NCBI RefSeq assembly: GCF_008831285.2
Contig: NC_045138.2
Coordinates: forward strand, 16,711,934 to 16,775,933
DNA from: Nymphaea colorata
Lineage: Eukaryota; Streptophyta; Magnoliopsida; Nymphaeales; Nymphaeaceae
Length of the DNA: 64,000 nt
Direction: 5' to 3'
In this document: positions 55,401 to 62,760 of the stretch, in pieces
Layout: each line of letters opens with the position of its first letter
Numbering within the stretch: the stretch's first letter is position 1
The notes under the pieces: generated by a model
What the model saw: only the letters and a program-made list of their open reading frames with translations
The model's database searches: none
Told to the model about the DNA's origin: nothing
Translations under genes and position numbers: made by a program

Positions 55401-58400
55401 ATTCGGAGAACTGAAAGAAACGAAAGCAAGAGAGAGAGAGAGAAGTGAAACTTCCCCTATTTGCGTTGGCGCTTATACTAATACCCATGTGACAGGTCAC
55501 CAATGAAAATTGGCACTGGCCAGCGTATGCTTCCTACAAGTCCTGACCTATGGCACAATGAGAGAGAGAGAGAGGAACCTTGAAATGGGTGTAAGATTTT
55601 GAGATATTACGCCAAACCACTGGATGGAATCCTTTGTAGATGCGAGAGAAGAAGAGGAATTGACTGCACGTGCAATAGAGAGAGAGAAAAGAGAAGAGGG
55701 CAGCAACTGTGGCCCTTCCTCCTTGTCATTAATATAACCTAATGTATGTTACAAGTAAATATAGAAAACAAGTATTTACAAGTATGCCACCGCCCATTAT
55801 GTTTGGGTGTATGGGCAAGATGGATCGGGTCTAGGCAGACCTGATCCAATTCGTACAATCTTAACAGCCCCCCTCAAGTTGTGGATGAGGTTTGATCATG
55901 CACAACTTGTTCTTCAATTCCTATAAATGGTGCCCTGTGAGTCCCTTGGTAAAAAGATTAGTTACTTGTTAAGACGTGACTATATAAGTAGGAACAATCT
56001 CAGTTTCCTCGACCTTTTGACGAATGAAGTGTTGATCAATCTCTATATGTTTAGTGCGATTATGTAGAACAGGATTGAAAGCAATCTTGACCGCACTTTG
56101 GTTGTCACAGAATAAAGATGACTGAGCAATGAGAAGGGAAAGTTCCCCAAGCAGATGACGTAACCATGAGGCTTCAACTGTGCCTACAACCATTGCCCTA
56201 TATTCTGCCTCAGTGCTGGATCTGGCAACTGCACGCTGTTTCCTGTTATTCCAACAAATAAGATTGGAATCAAGGAAGAGACAATAACCTGAAATTGATC
56301 GTCTATCGTTTGGATGACCTGCCCAATCTGCATCAGTGTAGGTGGAAATGTTATGTCCATTCAAAATAATTGACTGTCTTGTGTAAACGAGTCCATCCCC
56401 AAGAGTAGCCTTAAGGTAACGAAAAATGTGTTTGGTAGCATCTATATGCCCTTCTGTGGGTGCATGCATAAACTGAGATACTTGATTCATTGCATACACT
56501 ATGTCTGGACGTGTAAAGGTGAGATATTGTAGCATGCCAGCTATACTCTGATAGAAACTAGGATTTGAGTATGCATCGCTCCCATCAGAGGCATTCAATT
56601 TTGTGTTGAGAACACTATGAGTATTTATGGGCTTGCAATTTGTTATACCTGCTCTATCCATAATATCAAGAGTATATTTATGCTGCGTAAGAGTTAATGT
56701 GTCACCGTTTCTATCAAGCTCAACACCTAAGAATACCGTAGTTCGCCGAGATCCTTCATCTTGAATTCTTGTTTCAATACCTCCTTAACATGAGATATAT
56801 GACATGGGGGTTGTTCCATGTATACCTCTTCAATTAGAAAGCCATGAAAGAAAACATTTTTAACATCCTACTGATATAAAGTCCATTCATGTGAGATTGC
56901 AAGAGAGATGATAACACGGATCGTTCTCATCTTGATGATTGGACTCAAAGTTTCATCGTAATCTTCTCCATACTGTTGAGTGAAGCCTCTAGTCACAAGA
57001 CGAGCCCTATATCTGTCAATGCTGCCATCGGGTTTGTACTTGAGTTTGGAAACCCATTTTGAGCCCGTTACATTCTTACCATTTGGACGAGGAACAATCT
57101 CCCAAGCTTGACATTCATTCAAGGCAGCCATTTCTTCGTTCATGGCCTCCACCCAATATTTGCTTTTGCATGCATGCTCATAGCATTTTGGCTTCACCTT
57201 TTTGCTCAATTCTGTCATTAAAAGTTGAAAAATCCAAAGAGAAATTATCATAACTTACCCATCTATCAATAGGGTGTCGCACACATTCCGATCTACGTGG
57301 ACAAGCAATGACAGTTTCTGGAGTAGTTGTTGGAACTGATCGTCGAGTATACACTACTCCTGAAAATCGAGTAGGTGAAGACATGTTGTTGGTCTGAGTA
57401 GATGAAGGTGTGCTGTCCAACTGAGTATCTGTGGCTATCTCAAACTCATCAATAATTCTGTCACTTTGTGCATGGAATGTATCAGCCCCTTGGCCTAATA
57501 TTTCAGCATTCAGCCATGAATCATATACATCATGTCTTACATTAAGTGTTTCCTGTGGCTCCTTTAAATCCTTCAACATGAGCTCATCAAAAACAACATG
57601 TCGTGAAATATACACGTTCCCAGTCTTTGGATTGTAACATCTATAGCCCTTATAATTTTTTGCATAACCCATAAATTTGCACATAACAACTCGATCTTGA
57701 AACTTATTTCTCAAGGAAACATCAACATGTACATAAGACACACCAAAAAACACGTAGTTCATTATAATTTGGTTGTTCTTGGTGTAAAATAAAGAAAGGG
57801 GATTTTCCTTCAAGTAGAGATAATGACAGTCGATTAATGACATGAACAGCAGTATGAAAAGCTTCAGTCGACAAATTCATGGGCAGATTTGTGTCATGCA
57901 TCATACTTAGTGCACTTTCAACTATGTGTCTATGCTTTCTTTCAGCAATGTCATTCTGTTGTGGTGTATGTGGACAGAAAATTTGTCTAGTGATCCCATG
58001 ATTTAGTAAAATACTCAGTAAAATCATTTGAAATAAACTCACCACCACCATCACATTGGAAATGCACGATATTGTAAGAGTATTTGTTTTGGACCAAGAC
58101 ATGGAATTGAGTGAACAAGCAGAAAACCTCTTATTTTCTTTTCATGAAATGAATCCAAGTGTAACAAGAATAAGAATCAATAAAAACAACATAATATCTA
58201 TTCTCGGAAGAAGAAGAAATAGGAGCAGACCCCCAAACAACAGAATATATGGAATCAAATAATTTTGAAGGTCGCTTATTTATTGATTGAAAAGGGAGAC
58301 CATGGCTCTTACAAATATGACAGCTTGAGCACATGCTAGACTCATTTACTGGACTTAGACTAGGCTTTTGCAACAAGACTTTGAATGAAAGACCGACTAC

Positions 58401-61400
58401 AATGTGCTAAATGACCATGCCAAATGAATGGCTTATCATACTTTGCTTTGACTTCACTATGACTGGAAAAAGATGAATATGAAAGACAAGACTTGGACAC
58501 CTTTGGAGCTTCTTCAATGACGTACATGTCTCCTTTACGAACATCCTCAACGAATGTCTTCTGGGTTCGAGCATCCTTATAAACAGAAGCAGGAGTAAAC
58601 TCAACAGAGGAATGAGTATCATCAATAAGCTTTGACACAGAAATGATATTTTTCTTGACGTTTGGAACAACATAAACATTCTTTAAAGGTATGGAGGAAT
58701 AAGCCATGGATATGTGTGTATTTTCAATATGTGATATTTTGTGATGGGAACCATCTCCTGTGACAACTGAGCCTTTAGCTAAATAAGGGAGAGCACTAGA
58801 AAGCTTACCTGCGTCACCGGTCACATGGGCTGTAGCACCAAAATCCACATACCATTCCTTCTTCATTTTGCTTAATATTGACTTTAGACAAGGTTGTCAT
58901 TAAAATCTATTGCACATCAGTAGGAATGATTGATGTTGCAATCGTGTTCGATACAACTGACCATGCTGCCTTATTGTCATGCCTGACTTGTTTTCCTTTG
59001 TTTTGAGGGTTATGCCAACATTCTGACTTCACATGACCTCTCTTATTGCAATAAAAGCAAGTAGGTATCCTTCTTGGTATATTTGCCTGAGCATTTGTAT
59101 TTGGCGTTGGAAGAATACTTCTCCCCATGTCTGCTTGTGAGTTCCAAACCCTAGGATGGCTTCCTTGCAAAGCATAGGTCCCAATGACTAACACATTGTG
59201 ACTGCCAGAATATATGACTTGCTTCATGTTGAATCAATTTTGCTTTCAGGTCTTCAAAAGAGGGAAGAACATGTAATACCTCTAAAGCAGTGCAGAAAAC
59301 ATTAAAATATGACCCCAAACCACTCAAAGCCTATTTTTGATTTCATGTATGTATTCCAAAACTAAACGTGTTCCTCGCTTGATATCCTGAAATTGCCTTT
59401 TGAGTTGTAGAAATCTTGCTTCTGATACTTGAGAATAAGTGGTAGTGAGTACATTCCACAACTCCAATACTGAAAGATCATCATCAACGCCCACCAGAAT
59501 TTGTTCTGACAATGTGGAGGTGATATATGCAACAAGGGATTGATCATGTGCCATCCACGTTTCATATTCAGGATTAATTTCAGCAACGGTTTCTTGAATT
59601 TTCCCTGCAACATTCTTCACCTCTTGCATGATCCAATCGGGTGGCGCAGGTGTGGTGCCATTGAGATGCCCATATAGACAGTGACTCTTGATGAAAGGGA
59701 CTATTTGACGTTTTCAAGTCAAATCGTTGGTGTGATTCAGCTTTTGGGAGATGAATTGAGAGAGAAAATTGGATGACAATATGGAAGAATTGCGGTTGTG
59801 ATGGTCCATGGTTGATTTTGAGGCTAAACGTATAAGGATGAAGGTTTACGGTAGGTACGAGGGTAGACGATAGCAACCAGAAAAACATGGAATTTTAGAT
59901 TAGGGCAGACGTCAAAAACAAGGGCAGAGATCACGGATTTGAGGGTTAGGTCAAAGATTTTAGGGTTAGGGTAGAAAAACAGTAATTAGGGTAGGGCAGA
60001 GATCAAGGATTTTAGGGTTAGGGCAGAAAAACAGAAATTAGGGCAGAGATTTTAGGGTTAGGGCAGAAAACAGAAATTAGGGCAGAGAATGAGACTTCTT
60101 ACCGGACAATCTCAGTGGCAACAACCTTGCTCTGATACCATGTAAGATTTTGAGATATTACGCCAAACCACTGGATGGAATCCTTCGTAGACGCGAGAGA
60201 AGAAGAGGAGGTGACTGCACGTGCAATAGAGAGAGAGAAAAGAAAAGAGGGCAGCAACCGTGGCCCTTCCTCCTTGTCATTAATATAACCTAATGTATGT
60301 TACAAGTAAATGCAGAAACAACAAGTATTTACAAGTATGCCACCACCCATTATGTTTGGGTGTATGGGCAAGAAGGATCGGGTCTAGGCAGACCTGATCC
60401 AATTCGTACAATCTTAACAATGGGAGGAAGAGGAACCTCGATTGCCATGGCGGTCTTGGAATGAGAGAGATCAGGGTTTGAGAGCCTTGAAGGTTCTCAA
60501 AATCCAGATTTAAGACCTTTGGATCTGAGATCCAAGCCCAGGGTTATCAAACATGGCAGAAGAGTGAGGTCATGACATAATGAGGAGTTCGTTAGGGTAC
60601 TTTTAGACTAAGTCACCATGGTGTGGCAAAAATGGACCCGCACCCGCGTCGACGCGATGTGGGTGCGGGTGCGATCGAGATTCGCACCCAAACCGCACCT
60701 GCTCAAGTGGTCGCACCCAAACCGCACTGGTAAGGATACAGGGCAGTAGGGAGAGAGAGAGTGTGGGGGAAAGGGCGGTAGGGAGAGGAGAGGGAGTGCG
60801 GGAGAGAGAGAGTGTGGGGGAAAGGGCGGTAGGGAGAGGAGAGGGAGTGCGGGAGAGAGAGAGCGTGGGGGAAAGGGCAGTAGGGAGAGGAGAGGGAGTG
60901 CGGGAGAGAGAGAGTGTGGGGGAAAGGGCGGTAGGGAGAGGAAAGGGAGTGCGGGAGAGAGGGCATGAGAGCTTGCCTGCGGGAGTGAAAGAGTGGATAG
61001 AAATGGGAAACAGACAGAGAGTTCAAGACAGGAAGAGGGATGACTCGAAAGCTCGGGACAGAGGGAGAGGGACGACACGCTTTGGGGGAACAAGGAGAGC
61101 AAGGGTGAGGGGGACTGAAGGCGAGACAAAGAGAAGGCGAGCGAGGAGCGTGGGAGGAAGAGAGTGCAGACAGAGAAGGCTCGGGCGAGACAGGGTGAGA
61201 AGGAAGGGGGAAACAAATGGGAGAGAAAAAAAAACCCTAGTTAGCCTAATCGCCGCTGCACTGCCACTGCCGCTGCTGCTCCTTCCTCCACCTTTCTTCT
61301 TCTCTGCATCGAATGCTCACCTGCATAATGAAAGGGCAACGAAAAGGGAGACAAAGAGGAAGAGGAATGAGAGGGCAACGAAAAGGGAAAAGGGAGACAA

Positions 61401-62760
61401 AGAGGAAGAGGAATGAGAGGCCAACGAAAAGGGAAAAGGGAGACAAAGAGGAAGAGGAATGAGAGGCCAACGAAAAGGGAAAAGGGAGACAAAGAGGAAG
61501 AGGAGAAGGGGAACCCATGTCGGGTCCTGGCCCCCTATCGGATATTACTTGTCCTTGCCCGATCCGGATCAGATATTGAGTCAAATATAAACTCCCTTGG
61601 ATCAAATGTTACTTATTAAAGCAGATATCTAAGATTGGATATTTGTCTGAATCTCAAATGATATTAATATATATTAAATATAATGTTTATAATTTTTGTC
61701 ATGTATATTTATATATATTATAATAATAAATTAATAATAATAATAAATACCGTCGCCGCACCGCCGCACCTAAATCTTTTGAGATGTGCCGCACCAGCAC
61801 TCGCACCCGCACCTCGCACCTAGGTGACATAGCTTTTAGATTGTCATCGGAAATCCAATAGTGTAAGGTCATTTTTTTTCACTCTAAGTTTTAATCACTT
61901 ATTTGATTTGGCATAAGTTTCCTTCAGGCCAGATTGCTAAGGGTTTGTTTAAGTTGATGCTTTTTGACTTTTATGTTTAGTTTATGGAAAAATTTGTTAT
62001 TTATTCGATAGATCACTATGAACATTGTCTACGGTTGGTGTGATGATTTTTTCTTTTGGTTGCAGGTGTTGACGGGCTAGAGGAAGATGAAAAAAAGAAA
62101 CAGCCTTGCACGATGAACATGACTGTTTCTTTGAGCCCTTCAGCTAAAATTGGGCCCCTCCATCAAATGCTCCAGGATAATCTTCGGAAGGTGGAGCCAT
62201 TAGAGCAAGCAAGCTACACTAAAGAAAATGTTGAAGAAAAACTTCTAGGAAAAGAAGGTGCACAAGCGAGATTCAAGGATGGTAAAATTGGTCATGATGT
62301 GGCTATCCCAACAGCTGGCCAGAAGATGGAGATAATTGACCATGATAAATTAATTCTACCAAAGAAACGAGTGAGAAATGGTATTTCAGAAATACCACAA
62401 GATCATACAACTAGTAAATCTAGTGTCATTGTTGGTCATCCTATTTTTCATGAAGAAAGAAGAGAAGCCAATGATGTTCCAGAAAAGGGTTCCTGTACAA
62501 AAGACAATTCTGATTTTAAAGATCTCTCAAGTAGATCTACAATATGGAGGACAGAAGAACTCAATCTTACAATATATCCTGACACTGTGGAGTCATCTAT
62601 GTTGGCTTTAGAGGAGCTCATCAACAAAATAAAATGGGTAAACCAAGTTTTGCAGTTTGGGGTGGAGAAAGCAAGCTCAAAGAAAGCATCTTGGCAATTT
62701 TTGGATAGCATTGATCTTTCTTGCTGGAATGATGCTTCCAGTAGGCAAGTACTTATATAA
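43407..62760 (+). CDS. Agenet (Tudor-like) domain protein
   Basis: Plant Agenet domains belong to the Royal/Tudor group and are generally linked to chromatin or RNA binding; this protein's partner is unknown. Exons: 43407-43502, 43701-43770, 44014-44270, 45927-46043, 54696-54789, 62066-62760; GT-AG introns, 1329 nt, 442 aa. Seen: a first Agenet unit (about 5-75: FEIGQLAES, YRGAWFRCQ, EYFDFPDE) and a second (about 112-178: WKVGDHVDWW, YWTARITDLLG, KDLRPSLDW). The C-terminal half is Lys/Glu-rich, with a helical-looking end (VNQVLQFGVEKASSK). The start is the first ATG of an exon beginning at 43375; an upstream exon joining in the same frame is possible. The last exon may instead splice at 62748. 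Introns 4 (8.7 kb) and 5 (7.3 kb) are filled with transposons. Confidence 0.85.
45326..45403. repeat. 39-bp tandem duplication
   Basis: The segment TCCCTCTAAGATGGACCG recurs after 39 bp, giving two near-identical copies. It lies in intron 3 of the Agenet gene and has no evident function. Confidence 0.8.
46502..46798. mobile_element. CTAWGTCACAT-family MITE, copy B
   Basis: The right end CCCATGTGTCTTAG matches the family; the left end GTATGTCGCACAGATACC is a diverged inverted version. A perfect 8-bp target duplication, CTCAAAAT, flanks it at 46494-46501 and 46799-46806. Its right part plus flank has been amplified into the tandem array 46617-47249. Located in intron 4 of the Agenet gene. Confidence 0.75.
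46617..47249. repeat. 211-bp tandem array, three copies
   Basis: Landmarks such as AGATTCTATG occur at 46651, 46862 and 47073, an exact 211-bp period. Each unit holds the right portion of MITE copy B, its right target-duplication 8-mer (CTCAAAAT at 46799, 47010, 47221) and about 40 bp of flank. Copies differ at only a few bases. The open frames across the units are a by-product of repetition, not a gene. Confidence 0.9.
49389..49663 (-). repeat. 3' LTR of the young copia element
   Basis: 275 bp, identical by eye to the copy at 54191-54465. In element sense it begins TGTTAGCG. It contains an inverted repeat GATCGGGTCT/AGACCCGATC near its U3 start (49627-49650) and supplies the stop codon of pol. 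Confidence 0.95.
49658..53389 (-). CDS. copia pol polyprotein (with gag C-terminus)
   Basis: An open frame of 1243 codons. In order: end of Gag with a CCHC zinc knuckle (97-110, CFYCNKRGH..C); aspartic protease motif DSGA (168-171); GAG-pre-integrase with H312, H317 and C349/C352; integrase catalytic D376, D439 and E475 with 35 residues between the last two; copia RT with KARLVARGF and the YVDD active site (918-921); and RNase H with DADWAGD, SSTEAEYRAM and the terminal RTKHIEIDQHF. All catalytic residues are present. The listed start is the first ATG of this frame; the natural polyprotein would begin in the gag frame upstream, from which it is cut off by a single-base length change near 53359. 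The TAG stop lies inside the LTR. Confidence 0.93.
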   Translation of the reverse strand: MDWEQILIFFCTALEVLPILPSFEDLKAKLFQHEASRVQRQNLIPSNSHNVLITGTHALQGNRTRTWIPQAGMGRGILPTPQGMNTTSATSRRVPTCFYCNKRGHVKSECWHNPQNKNNQIRRENKAAAGSASSSSGSNVSADVQQLLMTALSKLHLKQNEQGEWYVDSGAAAHVTGDAGNLSSALPYLDKGSVVTGDGSHHTISHIGNVQISMGSSSIPLKNVLVVPSVKKNIISVSKLIDDTQSSVEFTPSSVYVKDARTKKTFAEGTRKGDMYVLEGAPQMSKSHPSDSCFPSHSEVNVTEYNKPSIWHGRLAHCSQSFVRSLVADGLLDKSSLSSVSESSMCSSCHICKSHALPFQLINKRAPKVFDTIYSDVWGPAPVPSSSGSRYYVIFVDSYSRYTWIHFMKHKSEVFRLFTQFHALVQNKYSSNIVHFQCDGGGEFISNEFTEYLLDNGITRQISCPHTPQQNGIAERKHRHIVESALSMMHETDLPMTLWTEAFHTAVHVINRLPLALLDGKSPFFLLHQEQPRYEELRVFGCVCYVHVDVSLRNKFQDRAVLCRFIGYAENYKGYRCYNPKTGRVHISRHVVFDENRLQDPKATFVTLKDKNEVYDTWLHAEILRQGAAMLTEHNEKVVNEPETSVSSSLSSTTSLDSVPSSSQPSEPPMLNRFSGLVYSRRSVPTAVPRQSQRVRHPIDRWVSYNSFSLDFQLFMTEVSKRVEPTSYHNASKEKCWVEAMNEEMAALHECQTWQIVPRPVDKNVVGSKWVYKLKYKPDGSIDRYKARLVARGFTQQYGEDYDETFSPVIKMGTIRVIISLAVSYGWPLYQLDVKNAFLHGILKEEVYMEQPPGYTTHDSQKWVCKLHKSLYGLKQASRSWFDRFSHHIQQIGFLRSSLDHSLFIYRTGEATTWLLIYVDDIVITGNSSSHISYVKGMLKQEFKMKDLGELRYFLGVELDRTNDSLTLTQHKYTLDVLDRAGMTNCKPITTPSVLNTKLTASDGTAAYFNPTFYRSIVGMLQYLTFTRPDIVYAVNQISQFMHAPTEGHMDAAKRILRYLKATLGDGLVYTKCSNVSLGHSIYTYTDADWAGDPDDRRSVSGFCLFLDSNLICWSSKKQRAVARSSTEAEYRAMAAGTAEASWLRHLLGELSLPIVRSSLLCDNQSAIKIAFNPILHNRTKHIEIDQHFIRQKVEEAEILPTYISTNEQIADLFTKGLTGQHFWDLKNKLCMIKSHAQLEGSC
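49664..49672 (-). other. polypurine tract
   Basis: In element sense the purine tract GAGGGGAG(C) directly precedes the 3' LTR, the expected position for plus-strand priming. It is also translated as the last codons of pol. Confidence 0.8.
53304..54044 (-). CDS. copia Gag (N-terminal part), frameshifted from pol
   Basis: A frame of 246 codons. A better start is the internal ATG at 53969 (MDQPTPS), giving 221 residues. It holds the copia Gag core: KLNHSNYLTWKRQI, then WLAHDQSLVAYI, ELWSTLATTYS, RFLQLRRQFQDIKRG and the LSGLGTDFD segment before the conserved frame is lost. The final 18 or so residues are out of frame, after a run of seven identical bases at 53359-53365; the older relative at 59280-59320 keeps the downstream frame at this point. 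It overlaps pol by 86 nt. Confidence 0.85.
   Translation of the reverse strand: MICPNRCALIFSSFCPNFCRCPKSIMDQPTPSLLSSSFLSQLISQKLNHSNYLTWKRQIVPFIKSHRLYGHIDGTTPAPPMYIDREVKKTVVGDQAAGAAAMSEIKFEYETITENNPEYEAWLAHDQSLVAYITSTLSEEVLGGIDDDLTALELWSTLATTYSQVSEARFLQLRRQFQDIKRGTRTVLEYLNEIKSVSDQLAAIGHPVSDKDKVQQALSGLGTDFDIFLHSLGSPTYSSIFRRSQG
54173..54190 (-). other. primer-binding site for initiator tRNA-Met
   Basis: TGGTATCAGAGCCAGGTT in element sense, immediately inside the 5' LTR. It matches the complement of the plant initiator tRNA-Met 3' end, the usual copia primer. Confidence 0.95.
54191..54465 (-). repeat. 5' LTR of the young copia element
   Basis: 275 bp, TG..CA ends, reading as identical to 49389-49663. 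It is followed on the plus strand by the target duplication TTTTG. Confidence 0.95.
54950..55303. repeat. about 180-bp tandem duplication, two copies
   Basis: ATGTATTGTTGGAAAC occurs at 54951 and 55130, and the two following segments are nearly identical, differing by GA-repeat length and small indels. Each unit includes the left end of MITE copy C and its 8-bp target sequence GTCACCAA (55034, 55215). It lies in intron 5 of the Agenet gene. Confidence 0.9.
55042..55495. mobile_element. CTAWGTCACAT-family MITE, copy C
   Basis: The left end CTATGTCACATGGGTACG is present twice (55042 and 55223) because of the tandem duplication; the right end TACCCATGTGACAG closes at 55495. The 8-bp target sequence GTCACCAA follows at 55496-55503 and precedes both left ends. 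The interior has GA tracts and no coding capacity. Confidence 0.8.
55590..55866 (-). repeat. 3' LTR of the older copia
   Basis: 277 bp. It shares with the younger element only the general layout and a GATCGGGTCT..AGACCTGATC inverted repeat near the U3 start, here with one mismatch. Confidence 0.93.
55969..59888 (-). pseudogene. broken copia gag-pol
   Basis: At least eight frame fragments in order: Gag (59888-59324, with missing sequence before 59324), zinc knuckle (CFYCNKRGH, in 59227-58907), protease region (58866-58360, where the DSG motif reads DFG), integrase (58376-57722), connection (57843-57178), RT N-part (57251-56868, ended by an in-frame stop after TLYQ) and RNase H (56661-55969). 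About 230 bp encoding the YVDD active site is deleted near 56795. The frame is therefore non-functional through stops, frameshifts, a catalytic substitution and a deletion. Confidence 0.9.
60123..60140 (-). other. primer-binding site of the older copia
   Basis: TGGTATCAGAGCAAGGTT in element sense, directly inside the 5' LTR. It matches the initiator tRNA-Met complement except for one base. Confidence 0.9.
60141..60419 (-). repeat. 5' LTR of the older copia
   Basis: 279 bp; pairs with 55590-55866 and is followed by the target duplication ATGGG. Confidence 0.93.
60741..60960. repeat. 51-bp minisatellite, about four copies
   Basis: The landmark G(T/C)GTGGGGGAAAGG occurs at 60761, 60812, 60863 and 60914, an exact 51-bp period with few differences. 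The period is 17 codons, so frames stay open on both strands. Confidence 0.92.
61335..61505. repeat. 46-bp minisatellite, about four copies
   Basis: ACAAAGAGGAAGAGG occurs at 61351, 61397, 61443 and 61489, a 46-bp period. Units are purine-rich and nearly identical. Confidence 0.9.

Larger units (their letters stand above)
55590..60419 (-). mobile_element. older, defective Ty1/copia retrotransposon
   Basis: A 4830-bp element inserted antisense in intron 5 of the Agenet gene. LTRs at 55590-55866 (277 bp) and 60141-60419 (279 bp) begin TG and end CA, flanked by ATGGG (55585-55589, 60420-60424). By eye the LTRs differ at about ten positions plus a 2-base indel, so it is older than its neighbour. 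The polyprotein is related to that of 49389-54465 but interrupted. A primer site TGGTATCAGAGC adjoins the right LTR. An array of AGGGTTAGGGCAGA-like motifs occupies the leader at 59930-60090. Confidence 0.95.
60608..61832. mobile_element. CTAWGTCACAT-family element, copy D, 1225 bp
   Basis: The left end CTAAGTCACCATGGTG and right end CACCTAGGTGACATAG are inverted repeats with three mismatches over 16 bp. A perfect 8-bp target duplication, CTTTTAGA, flanks it at 60600-60607 and 61833-61840. Subterminal regions are packed with GCACCC hexamers, where copy A has GTACCC. The purine-rich interior contains two minisatellites and long open frames on both strands that follow from repetition, not homology. 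It lies in intron 5 of the Agenet gene. Confidence 0.85.

Noticed and set aside
60608-61605. Frames of about 200 codons on both strands (Ser/Leu/Pro-rich and Arg/Glu/Gly-rich)
   Set aside because: Both arise from a 51-bp repeat that is a multiple of three and from purine-rich composition inside a transposon.
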